This document shows positions 22,392 through 34,861 of a DNA stretch of 64,000 bases, piece after piece. A program made the position numbers and the translations under genes. A model generated the notes under the pieces. That model had not been told where the DNA came from, made no database searches, and saw nothing but the letters and a program-made list of their open reading frames with translations. The stretch spans positions 434,001-498,000 of the forward strand of contig QANY01003844.1 in the NCBI GenBank assembly GCA_003255025.1, written 5' to 3'. The stretch comes from Datisca glomerata. Its lineage: Eukaryota; Streptophyta; Magnoliopsida; Cucurbitales; Datiscaceae. Within the stretch, counting starts at the first letter, position 1. Every line of letters starts with the position of its first letter.

Positions 22392-24227
22392 GTGGTGTTT
22401 TTTAATTCGATTGACCATCCTTTGTCTAAAACGATAAGAATGCATGACTAAAAGCTCATTTCATTTTAGGATAATCATGGCACGGGAAAGTCCATTTAAT
22501 TTTATATTCTTAAGAGTCTGATAGAACTCCTGGGTCGATTATCCAAAAAGATTATACATATCGAAAGTACATTAACATCTCGAAAGTGCATTTTGATGTA
22601 CTAATAAAACTATTAAAAAAGTTCAGATTAGTAATCGCAATTTTCAAAATAAATCTTTTAACAAAAAGAAAAAGCACTTAAAGAATATAATTTTTTAAGA
22701 ATACTTCTTTGAACAAATAGTTGAGATGGATGTTACTTAATATAATTTTTCGATATATTCAAGTACTTCAAGTAAAAAACATCCGTGTCGGTTTTAGTTG
22801 CTTAAAACAATAACTTGGGCGAGAGCAAAAGTGCATTGTCTAGTCCTTTTTTGTCAAAGATTGGATAGTTCTTTAACATGTGCATGAATGAAAAAGAAAT
22901 TCCAAACGTACTTAACAAAGGCAAAAACGCGGTTTGCTAAGGGTCTAGAAAGCATTTAGAGGTACTAAACATGAAAAATACATCCAAAAGAAAGTTTCTT
23001 CAAAAGAAAATATTTCCAAACATTACTTTTATTAGTAATATCCCTTGGTTTTCTTTCTCAAAGATAATCATATACACACAAAAAAGACGTAGTTTGGCCA
23101 ATTTCCATTTGGTTACATTTAAAGTTTTTGAGAAAGTTATGTATATCTTTGGCAATATGATCCGCATGGCTACAACTAGAGATAGACATAAATGGGTAAC
23201 AAATGGCGTTTCATGTAAATGAATTAGCTACTAACCTCTATATACCTTTTGACTCTTATTATTATCACCAGTAAGCAATTGACAACACGCTATTTATTAA
23301 TATTGTTTCGTGTACGCATCTTCAGCCAGTACTGTAATCTGGTTGAGGATTATTGTCAAACATTTGGCAGACTTTCACCTGGCTTGATTTGTCACGGCTC
23401 GACATATTAACCTCTAATTATCACCTTTTTAACTCATGTTTGTATTAATTAATTCAAGGAAATTTACATGACGTTCACGGGTTTTAGTAGGGGGATCCCA
23501 ATTTTGAAGACATTAAGATATAGAGTATTAAAATTTGGAATCTTGAACAAGCACGTTAATCAGATTGGTGTGGTTTGGATTGGAATTAATTCAACCAACT
23601 AGCAAGGAAAGGAAAATTTTCTAAGGTCAGTACTCATTTGATTTGTTGCCACGTTTTTGTAAATATAATAATTTTCTCATATTTTAAGAAAACATATAAA
23701 GTGGTTTATAAGAATTCAAAATGTTTATAAAGTTGGTATCAGTTTAGGCAGAGCAGTTTTGAGTTATTAAAATGAAGTACTTGGGATATGCTCAAAGAAA
23801 AACAGTTTTTAGGTTAGTGACATACAGATTAAGCATCCATTAAAGCACTATCAATCATTCTTATCATTGGTTTTGCTAAAAGTATTATTCTTATGTCATC
23901 AACTAATTATGTGAGACCCCTCAACAAGATATGATTACCATTTTTTATGCCTTCATTTGGACTCAATTTTCAATTCTGCTTTTTTCAAAGGAGAGGTACA
24001 AATCAAATGACGGGAAATTAAAAATAAGATAACTCAAAACCACGCGACCATAAGTATAGGTGTTGAGTTTCATAATTTTTGCGAGACCTTGCACTAAAAC
24101 AATCAAAGGAGTCCGATTGAAGGCATCCAACCAACCCCCAACTAATTCTATATAGGACTTAATTATTACTTTGTTGTTTTTTTAGCATACCGATTTGGCT
24201 TAGCTGTATGGTATATTTTATGAGAAC
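22392..24227. other. Intergenic, nothing recognised
   Basis: No domain, LTR end or array seen on either strand. The open frame at 22971-23222 is lysine-rich low-complexity sequence without support. Confidence 0.5.
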
Positions 24228-24962
24228 TAATCGAAAAGTACGTGATTAACACGTATTAAAATGATGTAAAATATATGTAATATTTGAAATTAATTTTAAA
24301 TATTGAAATTAATATTACTTTAATTGATCAATTTTAAGTAATCAAGTGACGCTGTAATTATTTATAGGTTAATTTGTCAAATTATTTTAATGTGTCATCA
24401 AAGATCAACATATAAATGATGGCAACATTACTTGATCACTTAAAACTTCTACAATTATTTGGTTACTCTCTAAATTATTTGAATAATAATAAATACATAC
24501 GCTTGTTTGTAATTGTGTTGAAATTACACAATATATCATTGCTATTTGAATAATATATAAAATGATTATTCAATAATTTTTAAGATTTTATTATATAAAG
24601 AGATAATTTATCTTATTCAAAAATATTTTTCTCAATTCATTTATATGAATTTTCAAGTTTCGATAACATAAATAATACATAATATTTAATTTTAAAATTT
24701 TTAATTAATAAATTACTATTGACTTAAAAATAATCTCAAAATTCATTGAAATTCATTTTTATGTTTCTAATTGTAAAATATCATAAAATATTTACTTTTA
24801 TAACTATTTATAAATAAATTATTACTAAATAAAAAATAATATTTGATTATAGCTCATTATATTAAATGACAAAGTGAAACCTCTAAGTTATACTATATTT
24901 TAAGAAGGTTTAATTGGTAAAAAAAAGAATAAAAAATTTCTCTCATTTAAGTCACTTTTAAT
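24228..24962 (-). mobile_element. Helitron-like repeat, tandem copy A
   Basis: On the minus strand the 3' end reads TACGTG-TTAAT-CACGTA (a perfect 6-bp hairpin) followed by CTTTTCGATTAGT, close to the hairpin plus CTAG|T of Helitrons (C to T in CTAG). The body shares long matches with copy B, for example ACACAATATATCATTGCTAT and ATTATATAAAGAGATAATT. No coding sequence. Confidence 0.45.
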
Positions 24963-25520
24963 ATACTAGTCGAAAAGTATGTGTTTTGCACGTGTTAAAA
25001 TAATTCAAAATAATTGTACAATTTAAAATTAATATTAAACGTTGAAACAAATATTATTTTTGAAAATAATTATAAATTTAAATTAAAAGTATAATAATGA
25101 TAATAATAATAATAATAAATACATTCACTTGTTTATAATAGTACTGAATTGCACAATATATCATTGCTATTTGATAAATATATAAAATGATTATTTGATA
25201 ATTTTTAAGATTTTATTATATAAAGAGATAATTGAGCTTATTTAAAAATATTTCTCTCAATTCATTCATGTGAATTTTCATGTTTCGATAACATAAATAT
25301 TACATAATATTTAATTTTATAAATATCTAATGAATAAATTACTCATGACTTAAAAATAATCTCAAAATTAATTGAATTTCACTTTTATATNCATTATAGT
25401 CATTATATTAAATAATAAATTAAAATCTCCAAGTTGTACTATGTTTTAAAAAAGCTTAAAGAATAAAAAAAAAAATTAAAAGTTTCTCCTAGTTAAGCCT
25501 ATTTTAATTTTAATATGTTA
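24963..25520 (-). mobile_element. Helitron-like repeat, tandem copy B
   Basis: Head-to-tail with copy A. The minus-strand 3' end reads CACGTGCAAAACACATAC then TTTTCGACTAG|T, with a proper CTAG|T end. It is shorter than copy A because about 90 bp are missing at the single N (25391). The right edge is approximate. Confidence 0.45.
25391..25391. other. Ambiguous base N, likely assembly join
   Basis: The only non-ACGT base in the window. Copy A has about 90 extra bases at the homologous place, so a short collapse or gap is likely here. Confidence 0.6.
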
Positions 25521-25599
25521 ATATAAGATTAAGGTTTAAATGTTTGATAAGATTCTAAAAAAGAGCGTAACCCCGTTTGATTGAAGAAAAATTAAAGTT

Positions 25600-26260
25600 T
25601 ATTTTATCTAGGCATCTTTCACTCATTTGAGAGTATTGCAACTTTGAGAGCTTCTAATTCTTTATTGTAAGGGAGAAAAAAATACTCGGGTTAAGTCCTA
25701 TTCAATAATATTTCTGACCAAGGTCCAATACTCTCATTCCAAGGGAGAGCCTGCATTAAGTCGAAACCGAAGATTCTTTCATGGCCGAGGTTGCCATGAT
25801 GATCGAGGCACCCTTCACGACCGAGGCGATGAACACGACCCCACTTACACTCTGAGGTCACGCGAATAACCGATGTCCTCTGTATGTAAGATCGTGACTA
25901 TTCGAGATAGCCGAGATCATTATCTCAATATACTAAAAGTATAATAATTAGTCATACAAGGAAAAGATAGGAACACAACACCTCTATAAGGCAATCTCAA
26001 ATGTTGTTAAACAGTATAAGATGATAACCAAAATATTCTGATTAGACGAATATTCTATATAAATATCTTCATTCCAGATCAGAATAGAAGGAGGATACAC
26101 TGAACTTGGATGTATTATAAATACATTATTACCCTCATTTAATGATAAGTAATTTTTCACCACTGATAATTTTTTCTAAACACTCTACTGAGTTGATCGT
26201 CAGATTGCATTAATTGGAGCACATTGATGCTCTGTCTAGTACTTTCACGATCGTTTTTAA
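25600..26260 (+). repeat. LTR-like sequence of a Tat-type gypsy element, edges unsure
   Basis: Contains ACAAGGAAAAGATAGGAACA (about 25958), TATAAATACATTATTACCC (TATA-like, about 26127) and ACTCTACTGAGTTGATCGTC with a following GCATTAATTGGAGCAC. This order resembles the region around the TATA box and the 3' end of many plant Tat-type LTRs (a CTGACTTGAGCGTC-like block). The TG start and CA end were not fixed, and a primer site is only faintly suggested near 26350. Confidence 0.4.
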
Positions 26261-27465
26261 TTTTTTCAAACCCTTAAACGAATCATTGAATAATATGTGA
26301 TGAACTCATCGACAATCAATGCTGATATATTTTTTCCATCAATAATTTAGGTAACGTGGAAACATAGATCTCTCATTTTTCAAAATTTGAAAAAAAATCC
26401 ATCACCTCAATGGTCACAACAATGGTGAAAAGACCCATATATCTGGAAAAAAAAAAAAGAACGAGGAAGATGAAGGAGAATGTTTTGGATTGGCGTAAAA
26501 AGCTGTCCCGGCGAGTTACGATCGTTTATGTCGTTGCCAAAAAAATCAACAATTGTGAGGAATCCTTTGAAGCAACGAGCTGCGGCCACGATAAAAGCCT
26601 CATAAAAAAGGTCTTGAACCGCTGTGGAGCCTCTAACGTCATCAACCGTGGTCATGTGCTCTACTGCGAACCATCCACGACCTTGTCCACGACGACATAA
26701 AGCCTGTTCAAGCTAAGAAAGGCCATGAGAACCTTCTTCATTACCGAATGAGTGGATCTCAGATCTATTACGATTGACATGTTTTCAGACAATAAAACGT
26801 CGATCGAGATGTTATTATGGTGATTTCTGAAGGGTTGAAGCTTTTTGACCGAAAATGGCAGCCAGATGTAAAATCACACGCCACATGCGTCAGCGCTGGT
26901 ACCAGTTTCCTTCTCTACCCAATCCTAGATTACCGGGTTAACCTACCTAGCACATAACCCATGGGTCCCTGAAAATGAGCCCAATAGAGAGCTCACTTGT
27001 GGCCAACGAACCAGCAGAAGAAGGCCCAGACCTTCAACTAGCACACAACCTAGGGAGCATAAGCCCGACCCGTGACCCAGCTCGACCCCCGCCTCACTTG
27101 AGCCCGGATTCGACCCGGGGGCAACCTACGAGTCCAAGGCTCTATGCGCAGGCCTTGGCTCCTCATACGGCCCGAGTCGCGCAAGCCCAACGCCTAGCTA
27201 TTTCCTCTCCACAGGGCTTAATGCCTCAAAATCCCCTTCACAGGCCCAGCACTTGTGCCTTTTCCAGATGACCCACATCAGCTCCTTAAAGCGAATATCG
27301 CCAAGTTCTGAATGAAAAAAATGACAGAGCAATAACACAACATTTAAGGGAAGATTTATTTACATTATTATTATTATTTATTATTTTTATTATTTAATTA
27401 ATTAATAAAATTCTCTTTAATTAATTTACACTATTTGATGTGTCCTTAATGTCTCTAGAGAATAA
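26261..27465 (+). other. Leader/gag-like remains of the same gypsy element, with a GC-rich island
   Basis: 26860-27290 is far richer in G and C than the rest of the window and has repeated CGACCCG-type words. An open frame (26975-27271) is Pro/Ala/Ser-rich and ends close to DPHQLLKANIAKF in another frame, vaguely like a gag N-terminus. The frame at 26410-26700 has no known motif. I treat the block as decayed retroelement sequence, not a gene. Confidence 0.3.
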
Positions 27466-27785
27466 TACAATTATTTGCATCAATATGATTTAACATCTCA
27501 GACAAGAGCAAGTTTTAGGATCGGGACGCGGACCAAATAGCTCGGATATGTATTATCTTGAACTTTTATATTCATTCGAAATCAAGAGTCACATCAATGA
27601 TCTCCATTAAAATTTTAAAGAAAATGATACAATTATTAGCGTCATTATTATTTAGTATCTCAGATAAGAGCAAGTTTCAGGATCGGGATGCAAACCACAT
27701 AGCTTGGATCGGTATGATCCTGAATTTTTATATTCTCTCAAAATCAAGAGTCACATTGATGATCTCCATTAAAATTTTGAGGTAC
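27466..27785. repeat. Tandem duplication, unit about 160 bp, two copies
   Basis: Copies 27466-27620 and 27626-27785 share ACAAGAGCAAGTTT(T/C)AGGATCGGGA, CGAAATCAAGAGTCACAT and TGATCTCCATTAAAATTTT, with about 15% differences by eye. Confidence 0.75.
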
Positions 27786-28059
27786 ATTATTTATTTTTCA
27801 TGCTCAATGTACTATTATTTTAAAAAGGATTTTTAAAAACACTTTTAATTCAGTATAATATTAAGTATGAACTCATTATCAGATAAGAGATCCTAGGAGA
27901 TAATATAAAGTCTCATAATCTCTAAATTATGTTACCACGACACTTTAGCACGGGGTCTATGCATTGCTAGGGCCCACCCGGTAAGGGATAAGAAATTACA
28001 AATAAAAACTACGGTGTAAATCCCCTAGAAATATATAAGTGCAGTTAAAACAAGAAAAA

Positions 28060-28571
28060 TGCTCTCATGAGAGAGCAAGTATGATTATCAAAGACCCGAG
28101 ATGTCACTGATTACGCAAATGCTACCACGAGAGAGCAAGTATGATTGTAAAGATCTGAGACGCCACAGATTATGTAAATGCTCCCACAAAAGAGCAAGTA
28201 TAATTGTCAAGACCCGAGACGTTAGGGATTACGAAAATACTCCTACGAGAGTGCAAGTATGATTGTCAAGACCCGAGACGTTAGGGATTACGAAAATACT
28301 CCTACGAGAGTGCAAGTATGATTATCAAGACTTGAGAGGTCATAAATTACGCGAACGCTCACACGAGCAAGCATAATTATCAAGACCTAAGAGGTCACAG
28401 ATTACGCAAATGATCCCACGAGAGAGCAAGTATGATTGTCAAGACCCGAGAGGTCACAGATTACGTAATTGCTCCCACGAGAGAGCAAGTATGATTGTCA
28501 AGACCCGAGAGATCACGGATTACACAAATGCTCTCATGAGAGAGCAAACATAATTATCAAGACCCAAGAGA
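28060..28571. repeat. 60-bp minisatellite, about nine copies
   Basis: Unit: GCTCCCACGAGAGAGCAAGT, ATGATTGTCAAGACCCGAGA and GGTCACAGATTACGCAAAT. Starts are spaced 59-61 bp; the units at 28193-28313 are nearly identical to each other. It ends directly before the gypsy RT block. Contiguous units with no spacer/repeat alternation, so not a CRISPR. Confidence 0.88.
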
Positions 28572-28574
28572 TCC

Positions 28575-28935
28575 ACTGCCTTGACTGGATGGACAACTCG
28601 TGGTGGTAAGGAATAAGAAGAATGGAAAGTGGAGGATCTTTATAGACTTCATAAACCTAAACAAAACATGCATGAAGGATAACTTTCCTCTTCTGAAAAA
28701 TAATTAATTGATAGAGCTACAACGGGGGCACGAGATGCTCAATCTCATGGATACCTACTCCAGGTACAATCAGATACCTATGTCTTACTTAGACAAAAAG
28801 AAAATATCATTTTTCTCTAAGAGGAGGACTTAGTGCTACAAAGTTATGTTGTTCAGACTGAAATACGTAGGAACCATCTATTAACATTTAGTCAACAAGA
28901 CGTTCCAAGAGTACTTGGGGAAGACGATGGAAGCA
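28575..28935 (+). pseudogene. Ty3-gypsy reverse transcriptase fragment
   Basis: Blocks: VVRNKKNGKWRIFIDFINLN, DNFPLLKN, GHEMLNLMDTYSRYNQIPMS (motif A with the Asp), YLDKKKISFF, CYKVMLFRLKYVGTIY and HLVNKTFQEYLGKTMEA. This is the plant Tat-like arrangement (WRMCIDFTDLNKA-type). It stops before the YIDD catalytic pair, where unrelated sequence follows. A few stops. Confidence 0.85.
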
Positions 28936-29211
28936 ATTAGAACCTCACATTCACTAATATCCATTTTGCACAACTATAAATATGGCACCCTAAATCACAT
29001 TGATAACTATGGTACCAAGTTTACACAAAATCTTACAAATCTCAAAGGATCTTGGTACTCTACTGAAGATGACTTCAAAATATCTCACTATCAAAGATTC
29101 GTCAAACCTAATTTGAATAAATAAAGAAAAGAAGGCTATAAAGCTTATTGCTAGAAAGCGTGAACTGAATCGCTTACACACTTAAGACAACATTAGTTGA
29201 TTTTCCTTGGG

Positions 29212-29775
29212 CAAGGTATTACATGGTTTTGGGTTGCCTGCTAAGTTTGGTGACTGGGTGATGGAGTGTGTAACATCTCTAACTTTCTCAATCAACATCA
29301 ATGTAGAAATTTAAGGTTTCTTTCATGGGAGGAAAGGGCTAAAGCAAGGAGATCCAATCTCTCCTTGCCTCTTTGTGCTTGCTATGGAAACCTAACAGGT
29401 ATTGTTAATAAATGTGCTTCTTTGGCTCATTTTAAATTTCATTGGAGATGTAAAAAGGACAAGATCATTAATTTGTGTTTTACTGATGACCTTCTGGTCT
29501 TTTGCAAAGAACTTGAATCTGTTAGGATTATTAAATCTGGTATTGAGCTTTTAGTAATCTATCTGGCCTAGAACCTAATGCCTCAAAGAACAATGGTTAT
29601 TTCTCTGGAGTTGATGATTCCGTTTAGAATGACATTATTACAGAAACTGGTTTTGTAAAGGACTCCTTACCTGTCAAGTACTTGGGGATTCCCCTCATAT
29701 CTACCAAATTTGGTAGGGTTCACTGTGAAGTACTTGTTGATAGGATTATTAAAAGAACAAAAGCCTGGGAGAATA
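29212..29775 (+). pseudogene. LINE reverse transcriptase fragment
   Basis: LHGFGLPAKFGDWVMECVTS, then GFFHGRKGLKQGDPISPCLF with VLAME (motif B), FKFHWRCKKDKIINLCFTDD with LLVFCK (motif C, 29478-29490), SGLEPNASKNNGYFSGV, and VKYLGIPLISTKFGRVHCEV (the KYLG.PL signature). The usual FADD reads FTDD. Stops at two places. It lacks both the upstream half and the zf-RVT domain. Orientation is opposite to the LINE at 8.7-16.9 kb. Confidence 0.85.
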
Positions 29776-30459
29776 GACCATGGGTAGTATGACACCTCAA
29801 CAATGGCAATGCCTAGTCATCGCTCATTGTAACCATTGTGCGAGTCATGGAATCAACATGGAAGATTCTCATGTCACATGGAGTGACCACTAATCCAGGT
29901 AGAAAGAGGACGCACCACATCGACATCCCTTTCTAAAATGAAAAGATGATATATCCACATCCCTCAAAGAAATAATTTTGATGAAAGGATATCCTTTCCG
30001 TATAGCGTAATATCACCCAATTCTATCGGAACACAACTCTAAAAATATAAGTGTGTAAGTGATTCGGTTTGGAAAGTTTGACCAACTGAACCACAACTGT
30101 GGTTTTTCACTAATTAAAATGATAATAAAAAATAAGTTAAGTTGAACTGAACCATAATAATTTAGTCCGAACCGATTTAGACCGAGTTGATAAGCAAATA
30201 TATCGAGCACCATCATGCAAATTAAGAAAATATCAGAAAAAGAAAATCGTTGTGAATTCAACACAATCGAAACTCTCTCAAAAAAATTCCAACACAATCG
30301 ATATAATCAAGAAAAAAAGAGCCCAAATCAACCTAAGCTCACAAGTAACTTCCCTTTTCTCATTTATGATCAATTTTTATACGCAACAAGATGATTCATT
30401 ACAAAGACTCACTACATATCACTATCTACAGTGGAGGAGGACGGCAACGAACATCTAGT
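29776..30459. other. Unassigned
   Basis: No gene. Words such as GATTCGGTTTGG and CCGAACCGATTTAGACCGAG (30061-30190) resemble the ends of hAT-type and similar elements in plants, but I could not pair them with a second end. Confidence 0.35.
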
Positions 30460-31151
30460 TGTTGGTAATTTAGTTATGTGTTATAAATCATTTGAAAAAG
30501 AATTTATTTTTTGAGAGTTACTGATTATAATTATTGAATTTAATTAGGAGTTACAAGTTCTTTAATTTTGAGAATTTAATTTTCCGTTATTTAAATTAAT
30601 ACACAAAGTTATTATTTTATAAGAAGTTACACTCTTTGAATTTCTATATAAACAACGCTATTCTTCTCTTCCAAAGTAGGAAGTGTGTTAGTCATATATA
30701 AGTTTTTTCAAAATCAATATATCTCCAATCTCCTATATTGGATATGATGTATGGTTTTCGTGATTCTTCTATTCGAGTGTACATGTAGAATGACATAACT
30801 TAGGCGGTTGAATTTTGGAGGCCAGAAGCGTAGAGAATTTTGATGCACCATAATACTTTCTATGAGGGTGTGGAATCGACTTTATGGACATTGATTCAAC
30901 ACATCTCAGCCTAAGATATATCCAACAACAATATTTTATCTTATTTCCGGATAATATATTTTCTTAATTCATAGTAGCCTATAATTTTTTTTCTCCAACA
31001 ATCTTAAATCTGATTCTTGATTATCATGAATTTCACTAACTTATGTCATTTAAAATATTATGTTATTCAGTTTATATATTATTGATCGAATGAATTCCAA
31101 ATTTGAATTTTCATGCTTGGTTCTTGGTGATAAAGATATTTGTGATTTACA
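30460..31151 (+). repeat. Copia-type LTR
   Basis: Begins TGTTGGTAATTTAG, has a TATA-like TATATAAACAACG (about 30643), and ends GATTTACA just before CCAGTGGTATCGAAAT (31152-31167), a worn initiator-methionine primer site. An inner CCAACA at about 30932 is an alternative end. No gag follows. Confidence 0.5.
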
Positions 31152-32044
31152 CCAGTGGTATCGAAATACTAAAAGCAATTTATAGATCGAGATTACTATG
31201 GTCACATTAAAATATTGATTACTTGATCATTGGATGTTGATGCCTTGATTGTGGGAATTCGATTTCTAATCAGGCAAGTAAGAAAATGAGTTTAAAGCCA
31301 CTTGTACCATTAGACCTTATTTAACTGTCAGTACTAGACAGTACTTCACTAGATGTTTTTTAACTCCTCTGCCGCTTTTCCAAGATTTGTGAGGGTTTAA
31401 GATACCAGATTTCAAGATGTCAACCCCAACTCTTTGATAAATGCCATGATTTTGACGAGAGAGAGAGGTATGAGAGCAATGAATGAGGGTGAGAGACTAG
31501 GGTTTGAAAGTGTGTGCTTCGATTAGGTTTAGTCAAGCTTACTCTAAACAAATCACAAACAGCATTGAACCGCACTATTACTATAAATTAAATCCAAACT
31601 AACTTGTTTTAAACGTTTATACTGACCAAATTGATATAGTTCGGCTTGATTCGGTCGATTCAATTAGTTTTTCTTTTACCTCTACTAGAAATACTCACAG
31701 GCAAGAGACTTATTTAAGTTACTGTCACTTGACTTAGTGGTTAAAAAGATATAAAGGAACACATAGAGAAAGTAATTAACACAATAAATATGAGATTCTA
31801 CAGCTTTAAAAATACATAAAACAACAAGATTTTAAATAAATTTTATAGTCTTCTCTTATAAAACACATAAAACAACAAGATTTTAAATGAATTTTATAAA
31901 AAAAAAGTCCTGTTAAAATGTAAAAAAAAAAGTGGGACTAAAAATTTGCCTATTCTCTCAAAAATACAAAACAAAAACAAGTCAACCCTCTTCTCTCTCT
32001 CTCGTTCAAAACTAGAGAAGAAACTAGGACTTGTGAGCTTTTAT
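31152..32044. other. Unassigned sequence after the LTR
   Basis: No gag or pol motif seen. A 34-bp direct repeat, ACATAAAACAACAAGATTTT with AAAT(A/G)AATTTTATA, lies at 31814-31847 and 31864-31897. Confidence 0.45.
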
Positions 32045-32528
32045 TGTTAGATCCTTAATCTAACGTTAGATTATATGTGAATAATTATGTATTGCAGACT
32101 GTCAAATAAGGTTAAACCCAATTAAAAATAATCGGTTAGGGTTTGAGTAATTTCCGTTTTAATATATCTAATTGATTATGGATCTTTTGATGTGTAGAGA
32201 TTTTACAGTAATTTCTATTTTTTTATTATGAGCTAAAATAGAAATACCAAAAAGATAATAGATATAGATATGTTATCTCTAAGTGGTTATGATCTCCGGG
32301 TCACACGATTAAGGGCAACCATTATATTCTCCTTAATATCGCATCGTTAAAAAAAACAAAGAGACTTAATCAAAAGGGACTCTCTGATAGAGAATCATGT
32401 AGATTTGCTCGGCTCTAAATTGTGATCTACTGTCATGGATTCAGATACATTTTCTTTTTATAATTATTTGATTCTTAGTGTGTTCAATATGAGCTCTTAG
32501 AGTTTTAAGATAAGGATGTTATATAACA
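32045..32528 (+). repeat. Copia LTR with adjacent primer site
   Basis: 484 bp, TGTTAGATCC...TATAACA. Directly after it, 32529-32544 reads AGTGGTAGCAGAGTCA, close to AGTGGTATCAGAGCCA (initiator methionine tRNA). About 230 bp of leader follow, and then another LTR starts at 32778, so this element is cut short. Confidence 0.6.
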
Positions 32529-32777
32529 AGTGGTAGCAGAGTCATTCATGTTAAATCATTGAGAATCGAATTTAAATTTAGATTCATGATTATACGTATT
32601 TGTATATTTATTTTAGAGTTCTGGAATTTGGTAATTGTTTGAAAAATTATTTGATTTGAGAATGATATTTTTTCGGTCTAATTTTTTATCAAATTTGGAC
32701 CGTTGGCCTTTGTTATTGACAGTCGATGATGGAACGACATCGGCACGGCAGTCTGTCCACGCCAGGGCTGTCAGGGA

Positions 32778-34861
32778 TGTTGAGGGTTATGCCCTCAAAG
32801 CATGTGTATTGACATTTTAATACGAAATTTAATGAAAATACATTTTTCTTATAGTTGTTCTTTTAAATTATTGTTGAATAATTTATATAAATATATGAAA
32901 ATTTCATATTCATTAATGAGATTGTGATCTTGTATTAGTAGAAGAGGATTAAGATCATAGATAATAAATAAAATTGTCAATAACATATTAAAATATAAAA
33001 TCTTTAACGAATGGATAGACATCTTAGTGAATGTACATTATATAATAAGATTATATATGACAGGACTGATGTGAATTAATATCTTTATTAACTTGTCATT
33101 TATAATAAAAATTTAATATACATCAACCTAATGATCATAAATAGATATGAACTCATATGCATGTCTATTAGATCTTTTAGTTCACTCATTAAGGTTTTGA
33201 AAAATAGACCAGTGACTTTTATTTTGGAGATTCAGTGATATGGATGGTTGAGAACATGATCTTACAAGATTTGGAATCCAAATTTTTTTAATGGATCATA
33301 TTTTGGTTGTCTTAAGTGTTAGATCTGAAACTAAATAGTTATTTAGCTCAAATTTACATTACGATTATAAATTAGTCATTCACTAGTGAACTAATAATAC
33401 TTAAGAATCAAGATGATATTAGAAGGGTAAAACGGTGATTTTGACCATCTCTAATTTACAGACCAATAATCGGAGGACATAATTACGTGAAATGATTATA
33501 TCAATGGACTACAAGAGAATACTCTATAAATACATTATAATCTCTAAGAGTACAATTCTACATTTATAGTGTAGTAATAATGAAATTAATAAGTAGGATT
33601 ATTTAATTAAATAGTTTAATTAATAATTTGGTTTATTAGAGATTAGGATTATAGGTTCATGCGCCCCAAGTCATCTATGTACTACGCACTCTAAGATATG
33701 AATATTTCAGGATATGAAAAAAGGACTAACTTGTAAAAAAAATTATTGTGGGGCAAGTAATAATTAAGTGTGTTAACTAATAAAGAATTAATTTATTAAA
33801 TTATTTATATTAATTTTCAAAAATTATATATAAATATTATATCGATTAATTTTTTAATTATCGATAAGTGAGACATATATCTAATTTGTGAAATTGGATA
33901 ATGTTGAATTACTACTAGATAATAATTTAAAATTTGAATCAACTAAATCTATTATTTATGAACTAACAGATAGCTAGTTGATAGAGACAATTAGATAAGT
34001 TAATTTTGAACTAACTGATATCTAGATATTTATCTTATTAAAATAAATTTTTAATTTACAGTAATTACCGTGTGTCAATCATTGATTGAGAATCAAAAAT
34101 TGAAATGAATTGATGTAGTGTCACGTAGCACCACAATAGTGGGCGTACAATAGTGTTGTGTCATGAGGCACTGTGATGCATCACGATAACTGCAGTGCCG
34201 TGTGGCACTGCAGTTGTGCACAAATTACAGTGGGTCCCACTGCAATAGTAGTTTTGAAATTAAATATTATTTTCAGTTTATCCCTAAAATTCTGATATGT
34301 CATTATCTAAAAAATATATATATTATTTTTGTTTGCCTTAGTGTTAATTGCGAGTTGAGAACACAGTTGCTATAAGGATGAATTTTCTCTGTTATTAAAA
34401 GTTAATAAAAAGCTCTAAAAGAATAATCATCGTATTCTCTCAGAGGATTGTTGTACTAAATTAATTATTCTCAATAAATCTCTAGATCTCATGTGTTGAG
34501 TACATCTAAAGACAGAAAAATTACAGTTGAATTATTTTACGTGCTCACACGTCCTAATGCGTTTGAGGATTGACTTGGAAGATTTTGGTATGGATCTCAA
34601 AGTTCGTTGTTTGTGAGAATGCAGGATCGTTGGTTTACGAGGGCGCTTGATATAGACTACAAGAGATATATGATTCCTATCCATGTATGTCTATGATTTA
34701 GTATATAAATATATAATGGATCCTGATTGAAAAGAGTTTTCAATAAAAAAAATTATTTTGGAAACTGTTGTGTCGTGTTTATTTTCTTTTATTGAAAAAT
34801 ATTCATTTCTAATATTTTTTTAAAAGCCCTACGCTTCCGCCGAGCGAGTGCCGCATTTCCA
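32778..34861 (+). repeat. Long copia LTR, probable
   Basis: Starts TGTTGAGGGTTATGCCCTCA and ends CCGCATTTCCA before AATAAATGGTATCAAAATG (34862-34880), a worn primer site. TATA-like words occur at 33525 and 34698. Length 2.08 kb is long for copia, so nested material may be inside. A perfect 10-bp hairpin is at 34190-34213. The start does not match the sequence after the PPT of the gag-pol downstream (39243 on), so the pairing is uncertain. Confidence 0.45.

Noticed and set aside
26407..26700. Overlapping open frames on both strands
   Set aside because: No motif in either; likely decayed gypsy leader.
28060..28571. CRISPR-like regular array
   Set aside because: Contiguous 60-bp units without unique spacers, in a plant genome; a minisatellite.
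31725..31750. CTTAGTGGTTAAAAAG as a tRNA or SINE A-box
   Set aside because: No B-box at a proper distance and no cloverleaf.
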